A stretch of DNA of 64,000 nucleotides from Bromus sterilis. Its lineage: Eukaryota; Streptophyta; Magnoliopsida; Poales; Poaceae. The position numbers were made by a program, and so were the translations under genes. Positions 10,931 through 21,994 of this stretch are shown here, piece after piece (positions within the stretch are counted from its first letter, which is position 1; each line of letters starts with the position of its first letter). The stretch covers positions 128,258,501-128,322,500 of the forward strand of contig OX465596.1 in assembly GCA_950022295.1 (NCBI GenBank), written 5' to 3'. Under the pieces are notes generated by a model. That model was not told the origin of the DNA. It searched no databases and worked only from the letters and a program-made list of their open reading frames with translations.

Positions 10931-12440
10931 CTATGGGTAGAACAGGCACAAGTTTTCCACATTCCACGGATTTCCCACGTCTTCGTCGGTCTTCGGGTTC
11001 TTCAACCTATATGCACCTCCTCCTATGACCTCTGAGATTATGAAGGGTCCTTCCCACTGCGGGGCAAGCTTGTGGAATTTTTCTTGTATTAATCGCAGGA
11101 CGAGATCTCCTTTGAGGAAAGTTCTTGTCTGCAGGCGACTGCTTTGGTGCGTATTTTGTCTTGGTATCCTTCTGACCTTGCTATGGCTGTGTCTCTTGCT
11201 TCGTCTGCGGTGTCTTTATCATCCTGGAGTGCTTCTTCTGCCTCTTCTTCTTCGTAGCTCGAGATTCGGGGGGCTCCAAACTTTAGATCATGTGGCAACA
11301 CAGCTTCTGCCCCATATACCATCAAAAAAGTTGTGTACTGGGTTGAGGCATTGGGGGTGTTGTGCAGGCTCCATAGGACTGCGGGGAGTCTTCTACCCAG
11401 TTGCCTGCAGCCTGTTCGAGTGGTGCAAGGAGACGCTTTTTTATTCCTCCGCACACTAAGCCATTCGCCTTCTCCACCTGGCCGTTGGATAGAGGGTGCG
11501 CGACCGATGCATAGTTCATTTTGATGCCCAAATGTTGGCAGAAGTTCTGAAATTCTTCTGCTGTGAAGTTTGTACCGTTGTTTGTGATGATATTATGTGG
11601 TACGCCGAATCTGAAGATGATGGACTTGATGAAGTTAACCGGCGTGAGGGCTGTTGAGCTAGTGATTTGTACTGCCTCAACCCACTTGGTGAACTTGTCC
11701 ACTTCTACTAGGAGATGTGTTCGAACTCCTTTTGAGGATTTCTTGAGTGGGCCCACCATGTCGAGTCCCCAAGTGGCGAACGACCATGATAATGGTATGG
11801 TTTTGAGTTCTGATGCTGGGGCGTGTGGCCTACTGGCGAATTGTTGGCAGGCGATGCAACATCGCATGATGTCTTCCGCATTTTTCATGGCGGTTGGCCA
11901 GTACAACCCTGCTCGAAAATCCTTGGCCACGAGTGCGCAACTGCTCGCATGGTGCCCGCAAGTGCCTTCATGGATCTCGAGCAACAGGGCTTTGCCGTCT
12001 TCTTCCTTGATGCACATTTGGAGGACCTGAGAGATGCTGCACTTGTAGAGCTGTCCATTGATTACTGTGAACGCTTTAGATCGTCGAATGATGTGTCTGG
12101 CTTCTACGACGTCTTGTGTTAAGGTGCCTTGAATTAGGAATCGAAGGAACGGTTTTGTCCAATTTGGGCCTTCGGGTGCGGGTGGCTCTGCTTCCTTGAC
12201 TGCTTTGTTTCCTGCGTCATCAGTTGGGTTCGTGGCCGCCCCTTGTGCTGGTTCGCTTGTGTCGTCATCCTCTGCGACCGCCTCCGGCACGAGTGCCTTG
12301 GTTTTGATTGACCTCTGGCTGATACTTTCGAGGAAAACGCCTGGGGGAATTTGTCCTTGGTTTGATCCAATGTTTGCGAGCTCGTCTACTTCCGTGTTAT
12401 TTGCTCTGGTGACGTAGTTTAGCTCGCAGCCATCAAACCC
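10931..12440 (-). pseudogene. Tat-type Gypsy polyprotein fragment: RNase H end and integrase
   Basis: Reading on the minus strand, the tail of RNase H (VDELANIGS region, about 12385-12360) is followed by a linker, the integrase HHCC zinc finger (about 12000-11850), the integrase core and the C-terminal GPF motif (WEGPFIIS, about 11060). The pol stop is at 10931-10933. The frame changes near 11330-11400. In the core the second catalytic aspartate is replaced (TNNGTNF where DNGTNF is usual), so this integrase was dead even apart from the frameshift. The upstream reverse transcriptase is missing, lost at the CACTA junction. Confidence 0.85.
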
Positions 12441-13242
12441 TCCATATTTTTAAAAAATTCAATTTTTTTTTCTGTTACTAGTGGCGCATTTAATATAAAA
12501 TGCGCCACTACTAAGTTAAAAAAAATTCAATTTTTTTCATTTTTTGGCCTCGAGATCTTCAAATGCCCGTAACTTTTTTTCTGTTAGGTTCGAGTAGATG
12601 TTTTTTCATATAAAAAACTTTTTCATCGGAGGTCGTATGCAAAAGTTAAGCCAATTTTACAAAATTCTCGAGATATTTTGCAAAAAAAGTCGAAATTCAT
12701 ATTTGTAAATTTTCCTAACAACTAGACCACATATCATATGGGAAAGTTATTTTCTTTTATTTTTTGGACATTTCTATCATTTTCTTTTATTTTTTTTCAA
12801 ATTGAAAAGGCGGTCCACGTGGGGGGGGGGGGGTATTTGGGAATTTTCCCCGCACAGTTTTTTTTAGTAGTGGCGCATATGCAAGATGCGCCACCCCTAA
12901 GAGCTTATGGGTGGCGCATTCTGGATGCGCCACTACTAATTCCTTAGGGGTGGCGCATTTCCAGAATGCGCCACCCATAAGATCTTAGGGGTGGCGCATT
13001 TCCAAAATGTGCCACTTATAAGGTTCTTAGGGGTGGCGCATTTTTCCAAATGCACCACGTATAAGGGGATCCAGGGCTGGCCCACTCTTAGGTGTGGCGC
13101 ATTTTGGAAAAATGCGCCACCTATAAGAGCTTATGGGTGGCGCATTTTTTACTAGTGCGCCACCCCTTACAACATAGTGGCGCATTACATATAAAATGCG
13201 CCACTAATAAGGTTTCCATGTATAGCTATTTCTCTAGTAGTG
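12441..13242. mobile_element. CACTA transposon end with palindromic subterminal repeats
   Basis: The right edge reads CTCTAGTAGTG, the reverse complement of the CACTACTAGAG terminus of Triticeae CACTA elements. Inside are nine copies of a palindrome of the form GTGGCGCATT...AATGCGCCAC (one near 12481, eight between about 12867 and 13205), the usual subterminal transposase-binding repeats. A run of G lies near 12821-12833. The left edge has no matching terminus and abuts a Gypsy relic, so the element is truncated. No transposase is present. Confidence 0.85.
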
Positions 13243-13629
13243 AGATACATCACTAGTGAAAGTCATGGGACCCCAGTCCATATTTCCAACATAGTTTACA
13301 TTGTTCCAATTTACTGCTTTTATTTCCTTTCAGTTGCAGCCACAATTATTTCCCCATTGCGTTTGATCCTTTGTAAACAACAACACCGGAGAGATTGACA
13401 ACCTCTCTGAACTGGTTGGGAGAAAATTTATTTTTGCCTGTGTGCAGGTTCAGGTTAAGAGAGTAATATCTCAAATTACGTGTTGCTCGTTTCACCACCT
13501 TCTTGTTGAGCTTGTAATCCTCCTGGTTCGGTAAACCTTACATTCCTCGTGTAAGGGAAATTTGCTTCTATCTACATCATAACCTTCCACTTGGGGTAAC
13601 CAACGAGGAGGTGTTATCCGCACACATCA
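13243..13629 (+). repeat. 5' LTR fragment of element B
   Basis: It matches the end of the LTR at 15789-17382 (compare GAAAGTCATGGGACCCC near 13258 and 17017) and ends CACACATCA just upstream of a tRNA-Asp-type primer site. The first about 1.2 kb of the LTR is missing; the CACTA terminus sits exactly at the break. Confidence 0.88.
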
Positions 13630-13640
13630 AGCTAAATTTC

Positions 13641-13658
13641 TGGCTCCGTTGCCGGGGA
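13641..13658 (+). promoter_or_regulatory. Primer binding site of B (tRNA-Asp type)
   Basis: TGGCTCCGTTGCCGGGGA differs by one base from the TGGCGCCGTTGCCGGGGA site complementary to plant tRNA-Asp, and sits 11 bases after the LTR end. Confidence 0.85.
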
Positions 13659-14221
13659 TTCCAATCTTCAAGATAGGGGAGTTGCACACTACCTTTTATC
13701 TTTGCTTTTTTGTTTTTCTAGTTGACTTTCCAGTCTTTATTTTTTCTTGTGTGTCTTATATCCAAAAACCCAAAAAATTTAGTTGCTACCTTTGTCTTTG
13801 TTTCTTTTTGTCTAGCGATGCTATGTTACCATGGGGGTGGAACCACCCGAATATGGTAGGATGGAAACTTTTTACTTGGATCTTCTCCGATCTATTTGTG
13901 CTCATGCTAAAAACCCAACCGTATTGGTTGAGGGAAAATCATTGGATACGCATACTCATTATACGAGACACCGCTTATATCAGAAAGAGAAACACTTATG
14001 GGGCTAGATACAAACTTCGTATTGATATGATGGGTCCTTGTTCCATATTTATGATTTTACTTGCTAATCTAAAATAGACAGAAAACACATTCCTTTCCAA
14101 TGTGAGTTTAATGAAAATGAGAACCTATCTTCTTAGGTTAAAGGTTTTTATGATTACTTTGATGTAGAAAATATTGAATAGTTTGTTGCTTTTAAGGGTG
14201 CTTATGAGATAGCTACTTTGA

Positions 14222-14797
14222 TTGAAAAGTATTACGATACTATTCACAAGTACGAAAATTTTGCAGTGCTTCAATATATCTTTGAGAATTATGCTTGCAA
14301 TGATTATATTGCGGATTTTTAAAATAAAACGTTTGCTGCCCAAGAAGAGGCCAAAGATTGTTATGATGAGGAATCTTATGATTCAGAGGACTCACTTGAT
14401 ACATCCCTTTTTTGATGAACTTGATACTTTCTTTGTTGATGGTCATCTTGCCACTATGGATGATGATTATGAAGATGAACTTGCTATAGCTACTTATGTT
14501 AAGCATGAAATTATTGCTATTGCACCCATACTTAATGGTCCTATTATCCTTTTTAAATCTCCAAATCATATTCCGGGGAATAGTGCTCTTATAAAGACTC
14601 AATGTGATGGGATGAATTTATCTGATGCACCTAGTGATTGTATTGAAAATAACGTACATGTCATTGTAGGTAACAAACAACATGCTTTATGTGATAGTTA
14701 TATTCTTTATGTTGATCATGATGCTACTAAAAATTATATTGAGAGAGGAAAGTTTGTTCTAGAAACTTTCATGTTACAAAACCACCTCTCCTTATGA
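14222..14797 (+). pseudogene. Remnant of extra ORF (ORF3) in element B
   Basis: A 191-residue open stretch with no enzyme motif. Its C-terminal part (ALCDSYILYVDHDATKNY) aligns with element E's 313-residue ORF (AFCDTYIVEFIHDPTGNY), and the DNA up to about 14990 keeps the hydrophobic tail coding sequence in broken frames. The first about 50 residues read out of the ancestral frame. Function is unknown; by position it could be compared with the env-like ORF of Athila elements. Confidence 0.6.
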
Positions 14798-15012
14798 TGA
14801 AACTTTTGAACTTCTTCTTTTCCCTTCCTATGCTTGTTACTTGGTGCTTTCATGATTATTTCTTTACAAGGTTCCTAGGCATATGAAGTTGGTTAGACTT
14901 AAATGTGTTTCATATTTTCTTCTTGATGCTCTCATTTTCTTAAATTCTTATTCCCTTGAGAGCATCTTTTATAATCTTCTTGCCTTGCTAAACGTATAAA
15001 AGAAAGCCCTTA

Positions 15013-15028
15013 TTGGGAGCCAACCCAA
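15013..15028 (+). other. Small conserved hairpin (element B copy)
   Basis: TTGGG - AGCCAA - CCCAA forms a 5-bp stem with a six-base loop. The equivalent places in E (61491-61504) and F (35808-35821) keep the stem with different base pairs. Confidence 0.6.
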
Positions 15029-15788
15029 AATGTTTTTAATTTCAGTTTTAGTGGTCTTGATCCTTGTTACTACTATAGAAATATCATTGTATCTTTATTT
15101 TCAAGCTTTGTGCCAAGTTTTAGCCTCCGATTGCAAGAAAGTTCAAAAGTTGTGACATGCTGTCCAGAAACAGAATATGTCTGCATGACTAAAAAATTCA
15201 TCATAAATCACCAGATCATAAACATCCCAAAGAGGACAAATGAGAGATAAATAGAAAGAGCTAAAGAGGCCACAAAAATACAAAAATAAAATAAAAAGAG
15301 AGAAGGGGGTAACACTACTATTCTCTTTGCCATCCTAAGTGCCAACTAATCTTGGTCGCGCTTATTCATTGCATGAGTGCTCAAAGTCAAAAGGAAGATG
15401 ATTGAATTGACTTGTACCTGGCCAGTAGTATGGAAATGAGTCATAATAAGATTGCAAAGAAGACTAAGTGTGACGTTTTAGTAGATTGATTTCTTAACAA
15501 CTATTCAAAAAATTTATGCTCCAAACCCATCTCCCACTTTCTGCACGGCAACACCAATTGGAGACATCCTAGTCACGGACAATGAGAGCTTCTTGCAACT
15601 TTATGTTCTTACTTTGCTAGTTTCAATACTAGATATAGACTCTTTCTTTTTATTGTCTTGACTTGAAATGCATACCTTACTTGTTGTACTTTAAACTTCA
15701 ACTCTTTGTTGGTAGCATGTCACCACAGAAATTATATTTGTTGTCATTTACCTACTCGAGGACGAGCAGGAATTAATCTTGGGGATGT

Positions 15789-17382
15789 TGATACGTCCCA
15801 AACGTATCTACCATTTCTGCTTGCTCCATGATTATTTGGTGATATTGCTATTTGTTTTGATGCACTTTCATATCATTTACAACATATTTTGGACTAACCC
15901 ACTAATTCAGTGCCCAGTGCCAGTTTCTCTCTGCTATTGACCGTGCATTGCAGGAAAATGTCAAAAATAAAAGTGCTCGAAAAATTCCAGAAAAATCATA
16001 TACAAAATATGCAAGACAAAAGACTCTGGAAGCCCGAAGGAGGCCTCACCCCCAGCCAGGCGACCTCCTGGCGTGGCCAGGGGGTGGCCGCACCACCTGG
16101 CCGCCTTGGCCAGGGGGCACCCCTCAGGTCCCCCTTTGGCCTATATTTACATCCAGAGGAGGAAACCCTCGAGGAGTCCCCTTTTACGCGATTTCGTCCA
16201 CTGTTGCGCCGTCGAAGCGATTCTGATCTCAGGATCGCAAGAAGAACCTGTCCAGCACCCTGCCAGAGGGACGATTGACCTCCGGAGGCCTCTCCATCAA
16301 TATGATCGCCTCCGGGATATGCCTTCAGTAGTGCCCCTTGGACCATGGGTCCACCACCAGTAGCTATGTGATGTCTTCTGTCCAATCTTGTGCTTTAATG
16401 TTTAGCCCTTGTGAGCTGCCTATCATGATCAAGGCACCTTTGTATTAGTTCCTATTTTTCTAAGATGTGTTTGCTGGGATCTGATGGATTGTGATTATGT
16501 TTAGTTTGTGATGAGAAATATATTTTAGTTACCTTTATATTCTTGTTCTTGAGTGTTCTTGCATGTTCTCCGTTGCATTTGTTGCTTTGGCCAAGTATTA
16601 GATTGCAACTCCAAGTAGGAGCGTTATGTTTGATTGTGGGGTCAGGCCCCCCGATGTCTAGCTTGAGTGACGAAAACAGCAATGCTTGTAACTGCAGTTG
16701 CAAGGATTGCTTACATTAGCATATAATGTTAAGGCAATTGTCCGTTGCTTTGAGCCTACAGTTTGGTTGGGGTTCGCAACTTAATAGTTGAGAGATATTC
16801 TGATAGATATCTCAAGGTGGATGGTTAGTGAGTAGATGATGATGGATAAATGGTCTACTTGTTTTGGTTTAATTCCCATACGATTGAGCCTCTTTAATTT
16901 CTAGTAGCATAATTAGAATTGCGGTGCGTTTATAATTCTGTCAATTTCGTAGCCGTAATTTGTTCACCCAACATAGTTGTTATCGTCTTTTGGGAGAGAG
17001 ACATCACTTGTGAAAGTCATGGGACCCCGGTCCATATTTCCACTATTGTTTACACCGTTCCTATTTACTGCTTTTATTTAGTTTTAGTTGCGTTCACTAT
17101 TATTTCCCCTTTGTGTTTGATCTTTTGTAGAAAAAAAGGCCGGAGAGATTGACAACCTCTCTGAACTAGTTGGGAGAAAATTTATTTGCGTTTGTGTGCA
17201 GGTCCAGGTTAAGCGAGTAATATCTCAAACGACACTTTGCTCATTTCGCCACCTTCTTGTAGAGCTTGGAATCGTCTTGGTTTGATAAATCTTACAACCT
17301 CGTGTACGGGAAATTTTCTGATATCTACATCATAGCCTTCCACTTGGGGTAACCAACAAGGAGGTGTTATCCGCACACATTA
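15789..17382 (+). repeat. 3' LTR of element B
   Basis: It starts TGATACGTCC after the purine tract CTTGGGGATGT and ends CACACATTA (usually CACATCA). The 3' 390 bp matches the fragment at 13243-13629. Length, about 1.6 kb, agrees with the LTR of F. The true start could be three bases earlier (TGTTGATACG). Confidence 0.88.
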
Positions 17383-17806
17383 GTCCATGATCAGTAGCTA
17401 GATGATGTCTTATCTCCAATCTTATGCTTAAATGTTTAGCCCTTGTGAGCTTCCTATCATGATCAAGGCACATATGTATTAATTCTTGCTTTGCTATGTT
17501 GTGTTTGTTGGGATCCAACGGATTATGAGATTATGTTCAATTTGTGATGAGTAATATATTTGGTTTACCTTTTATTTTAGTTCTTGAGTATTCGTGCATG
17601 TTCCCCGTTGCGTTTGTTTCTTTGGACAAGTAGTAGATTGCAACTCCAAGAGGTAGCGTTATGCTTGATTGTGGGTTCATGCCGCCCAATGTCTAGCTTG
17701 AGTGACAGAAACATGAGACTATGGGATGTGTTGTTGCCACGATGTGTAAAACAGTGGTGCTTGTGACTGCGTGTTGCAAGGATTGCTTACATTACACATA
17801 TGTTGA
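17383..17806 (+). repeat. Second LTR fragment of the B/F type
   Basis: From CAGTAGCTAGATGATGTC (about 17391) this repeats the LTR stretch 16361-16790, including the GTTTAGCCCTTGTGAGC segment, then breaks at about 17806 into a LINE. It is probably the LTR into which element B inserted; the other half is lost. Confidence 0.75.
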
Positions 17807-18690
17807 GGCCCCTGATAGACATGATTCCTCAGTTTTTTCTTTGTTATTGAATATGGTAAAATATTCTTCAAGGACTATCTCTCATTGGATTATGTTTCCA
17901 CCTTATTCCACCTGCCTATCTCCTAGATTGTTGCTCGGGAACTTAAGATCTTCCAAAACTTTCTACCTCATTGTAGATCCTCTCCAAGAATAATATTTGG
18001 ATTTGTCCTGACAAAGATTGTTACACTTCATAAATCTTGTACACTATTATGCATTCCCATCTTTCTATGGTGCAGCCAAGTGGCTAGTTATGGAATAGTA
18101 AGTCTACCATGAAGATCAAGGTTTTTGCATGGCTCTTCTTTTTGACATGTTTAACACCAAGGATATATTACTCAGAAGACATTGGAGATCTGCTCGTGAG
18201 GATACCAACTGTGTACTGTGTTATTCCCATTGCTAAGAAGACATACTTCACCACTTCTTCACATGTAACTTCACCACATGAATTTGGAACTACCTGCAAA
18301 TTGTATGGCCTGCTGGTGGTGATCTGCAATAGTGTATTCTACAAGTCAATAAGTCCTTTGAGAATATATCTTTCTTTGATGCCATGCTTACTGCTTCTTA
18401 GTGCATATGGATAGTCAGGAACAGGGAGAACTTCAAGGGTGAAAGATCATATTTTAACTCCTGGAGAAGGCACTTTGTGCATGATATTTATTTTATTTCA
18501 CATATATTGCAAGGAAATCACATGGATAAATCATTCTCTTGGATTGATAATTTAGCCTAGTTTTGTACATAAGTAAGTTTTTGTACTTTCTTTTGTCCCC
18601 CTATAAATATCCATTGTATGTTGTTGATAATTTTTTGTTCTCCATATTAATAAAGGACCGTGGAGATCATGCTTCAAAGTAAATATTCAA
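17807..18690 (+). pseudogene. LINE (L1-type) 3' end relic
   Basis: Broken frames encode the C-terminal zf-RVT region of plant L1-like elements: FYGAAKWLVME near 18070, MKIKVFAWLFF at 18109-18141, and the terminal segment with FNSWRRHFVHDI near 18450. The stop follows near 18556. An AT-rich 3' UTR with AATAAAGG near 18650 comes next; no clear poly(A) tail remains. Reverse transcriptase and endonuclease are missing, as expected for a 5'-truncated insertion. Several frameshifts and stops make it non-functional. Confidence 0.78.
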
Positions 18691-18870
18691 AAAAGGTAAC
18701 TTGAAGGTATGCCACATTAGTAATCATGATAATCCTACTGATATAATAACAACACCAGTTCTTGTTGCTTAGTTTAAGATTTCCATAGTTGGTATTGTTT
18801 AGCCCTGGTGGTTTGTTGGCACAGAAAGTGTTTTATATGTTGTTTAGGAAGGAGGTTCTCTTTCATGCTA

Positions 18871-19085
18871 CTACCTCCATCACAGTTTATAAGGCCTACG
18901 CGTACCCATAGGTCGACAATTTAACCAACATAACATAAGATATATAACATAAAAATTATACCATTTGAAAATATAACATCTAAAATTTCTAATGATAAGA
19001 TTTTCATCATATATACCTTATGTTATGTTGGTTAAATTGACGATCTAGGTGTACGAGCAGGCCTTATAAACTGTGACAAAGGTAG
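18871..19085. mobile_element. Stowaway-like MITE
   Basis: A 215-bp element starting CTACCTCCATCACAGTTTAT and ending with its near-perfect inverse (ACTGTGACAAAGGTAG), flanked by TA at 18869-18870 and 19086-19087. The terminal inverted repeats span about 30 bp. TA duplication and the CT(A/C)CCTCC start fit Tc1/Mariner-type Stowaway MITEs. There is no coding capacity. Confidence 0.9.
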
Positions 19086-19087
19086 TA

Positions 19088-19614
19088 CAAGATAGAATTT
19101 CTCTCAAGGTGGAGTTTGTTAAGTTGTGCTGAAATTCCTATAAAGGCTAACTTCTGTTGAAGCGGAGGCCTGCCGCCGGAAGGCTTCGATCGTATTGACT
19201 AGTATGGATCTAGGTCACCACTACTAAATATACCTCGTGTAATCTGTCGCACGGGATAAGGTATCATTTGTAAATACCCGATGTTTGCAACCTCTCACAA
19301 TATACTAAAGTTTGGGTTGCTCGTGCTCGTGTTCTTTTTCTCCTTCTCATTGAAGGTATTTTTCACGTTAATTTTTTATGTCTACTAGTGTTGTTTTATC
19401 TTCTTTGTGTTTTTCTTCCTATTGTATCTCTAACACCAACGACTACAAGGAGCAAGGTGATCAAGGAATCCGACCCATGACCCCTTTATTCAAAATGCAG
19501 ATATACTCCTAACTTTTGTATGTAGTGTAATGTGAAGGCTCAACAAACTTCCTTAAATATACACATCAAGAAAATCGAACTCTACTCCCCCTCTACATCA
19601 TTTATGAGATAAGT
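19088..19614. other. Unassigned sequence
   Basis: About 530 bp with no recognised repeat, no convincing ORF and no RNA gene. The same holds for 18691-18868 on the other side of the MITE. Together they are the only stretch in the window I cannot tie to a transposon. Confidence 0.5.
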
Positions 19615-20575
19615 TGTAACACCCTCAGTGTCAAGCAACAGTAACCTTTTTTAATGATAATTCTCTATGATTACCAAGTCACTAATCACCATTGATCATG
19701 TCCAGTGCAATGTGAAAAATAATTGAATTTCCAAAATTGAAGTGGAAAATAAACCTTAACCAAAAATTGCGCAAACAATTTAATATGCATAAAAGTCAGT
19801 AGACCAAGATACTATGGTAATGGATATTTAACTATATTAAACAATTCAAACCGTAGCCAAAGCAGTCCATGTTAATCATTTATTATTTAGATAGAAATTT
19901 TATGATTTAATAAAAGGCCCAAACCTGTTGTATCAGCGTATTGAATTGTAATAGAAATATTGGAGCAAGTACCATGTTTTACAAAATCAAAAGGTACCTA
20001 AACAAATTGAAAACCGAAAGCAAAAGAAAGAAAAGAAAAACAAAGGAGGAGAGAGATATCTGGAGTCAGGGCAAAGCCCAACCCGGCCCAGCCCACTCTC
20101 CCTGTTTCTTCTAGATCGCTCTACAGGAGAAGGCCAGGGCGGCCATGGCACCCGATGCGCCATGCCGTCGCTGTCGAACCCGGTTCCCCCTCACGCCGCT
20201 ATAGTGGATCAACGAGGATAAGATGACCCCGCGCCCCCTTTCCCTCCCCCAAAACCCAAGATCTCGCCATTCCCCCTCATCTTCACATTTCCTCGCCATG
20301 CCCGAGCCGCCATGGCCACGGGCTCGTGAACCCCCATGCCTCCTAGCTCCGGCCAGCCTGTCGAATCGACTCGTCGGCATATTTTTCGTCTTCACGTAGA
20401 AGGAATCGAGCCATGACGGACAGCATCGAGAAAACCGAGCTTGTCGTCAACCTCTACCCCGCCGGTGATCGTCTTCGATTCCGGCTACCGCGAGCCCTCC
20501 CCGCGCCTGCGGCTAACCTCGACGAGTTCACTGTGAGCTACTTTCTCGTAGCCGTCGCCCCCCATCATGGCCAAG
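19615..20575 (+). repeat. LTR fragment related to element G
   Basis: It starts TGTAACACCCTCAGTGTCA and follows G's LTR (26207 onward) with strong divergence: AATTGAATTTCCAAAA, CAGTAGACCAAGATACTATG. It carries AGCCCA 20075, GGCCCA 20085 and AGCCCA 20090, then a CpG-rich block, and is cut at 20575 by the LTR of element C. The short ORF at 20413-20643 has no known domain and runs past the cut. Confidence 0.8.
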
Positions 20576-21907
20576 TGATACGTCTCAAAAGTATCGACTT
20601 TTCCAAACACTTTTGTTATTGTTTGGACCTCATTCTTGCATGATTCTAACGAAACTAACCCAGACTGACGTTGTTTTCAGCAGAGCTGCCTGTATGGTTT
20701 TATCCTGTGCAGGAAAAATGAATGTTAGGTGCCTCAGAACAAATCGAGGAAAAAATACAGAAAATCCACGCAACTGGAGGACCCAGGAGCGAGAAGATGG
20801 GCCAGAGGGAGGCCACCCCTGGCTGCGCCTGGAGGTCGCCTGGGAGGGGGCCACCTCCCTGTTGCCCTACTTTGACTCCTATTTTATTTGTGATGAGGCA
20901 ATCTCATAAAAGAAGTCGATATCCCAATTCTAGTCGCGGAGCCGCCGCCGCCACCTCTGTTCTTCTCCGGGAGAGCTAATCTGGATGTTGTTTTGGCCTC
21001 CGGTGAGGGGAAATCGTCGCCATCGTCATCACCATCGCCACTCCATCACCTTTCCATGTCTCCCCCTTTCATGTGTGAGTAATTCCCTGCTTTGGCGAAG
21101 GGGATGGTAGGGATTGGATGAGTTATATCATGTAATAGTTCGTCAGATTGTTGGGGGCATGTTGCCTATCATCTACTATGGTGCTTATCATCTTTGTTAC
21201 TACTGGTTGCTCTTCATTGTTGTCACTTTGGGCCCGAGTGCCATGATTTCATATCTGAACCCTTTATGTTTTCATGAATATATTTGTGTTCTCTATCCTA
21301 TCTGTGAGTAGTGTGCATTTACTATAGTATGGAACCGGCGATCCCAAGGGTGACAGCTTGGGACACCAAAGGGGATGGAGTATAATTTGAGAATTACATG
21401 TATCCATGGATTGTTAATGCTTTGTTCCGGTGCTCTTTCACAGGAGCACCTTAATCTCCATAAGTTCCTTTTGGCCCTGTTGGTAGCAGGATTGTAGGAC
21501 AAAAGATGTTGTGAAATGTTCTTATTGCAAACATGCACAACTACCTTTGGATACATGCCTAATGTTTGATATTTGCCAAGATGATCATTACTTTTCTGTT
21601 GCCTTGCCCCGTGTCAATTACATGTTATCTCTCATCCATGCAGCGCCAACCATCCATTCCCCTAGCTGGTTACAAGTTACTTTACTTTTGTTGCTTTGCC
21701 ACCACTATTTCCGTTTCCACCATCACTTCCATATCACCGTTACTACTAATAAATTGTTGCCAAGAAAGTATCTTTCAGGTGCGGTTGAATTGAAAACTCA
21801 ACTGTTAAAGCTTATAAATATTCTTTGGCTCCCCTTGTGTCGAATCAATAAATTGGCTTATTCTTACCCGCGAAGAATGTTGCGATCCGCTCACTTGTGG
21901 GTCATCA
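20576..21907 (+). repeat. 5' LTR of element C
   Basis: It begins TGATACGTCTC and ends GTCATCA, 1332 bp, followed by a tRNA-Asp-type primer site. The start and end match the TGATAC...ATCA scheme of elements B, D, E and F, but the body differs, so C is another family of the same group (WHAM/Sabrina-like). The 3' LTR is not in the window. Confidence 0.85.
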
Positions 21908-21918
21908 AGACTATTTTC

Positions 21919-21936
21919 TAGCGCCGTTACCGGGGA
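21919..21936 (+). promoter_or_regulatory. Primer binding site of C (tRNA-Asp type)
   Basis: TAGCGCCGTTACCGGGGA differs at two bases from the tRNA-Asp-complementary site and lies 11 bases after the LTR end. Confidence 0.85.
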
Positions 21937-21994
21937 GCATAGCTTTATTTACAAGTCCACTTGGAGTTATTTTGATTGCTACAATTTATCCACT

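Larger units (their letters stand above)
10664..12440 (-). mobile_element. Tat-type Gypsy relic (RNase H end, integrase, 3' repeats)
   Basis: Minus-strand remains of a Ty3/Gypsy element of the Tat group, recognised from the integrase (MVYGAEAVLP segment, GLDMVGPL segment) and from short tandem repeats downstream of pol, a known Tat trait. It is bounded on the right in this window by a CACTA end (about 12441) and on the left by element A's LTR. No LTR of its own is visible. Confidence 0.82.
13630..15788 (+). mobile_element. Element B internal region (Athila/Sabrina-like, non-autonomous)
   Basis: The internal region is only about 2.16 kb, far shorter than that of elements E and F. It has a leader, a damaged remnant of an extra ORF (14222-14797), the hairpin at 15013-15028 and a conserved tail (TTTAGTGGTCTTGAT near 15045) also found in E and F. 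Gag core, protease, RT and integrase are absent, so it depended on other elements for movement. Most of gag seems to be deleted. Confidence 0.8.

Noticed and set aside
12867..13205. CRISPR-like array
   Set aside because: The repeats are palindromes with very short variable spacing typical of CACTA subterminal regions, and the DNA is plant nuclear.
14222..14797. Stand-alone host gene
   Set aside because: It lies inside the B element and its second half matches an ORF of element E.
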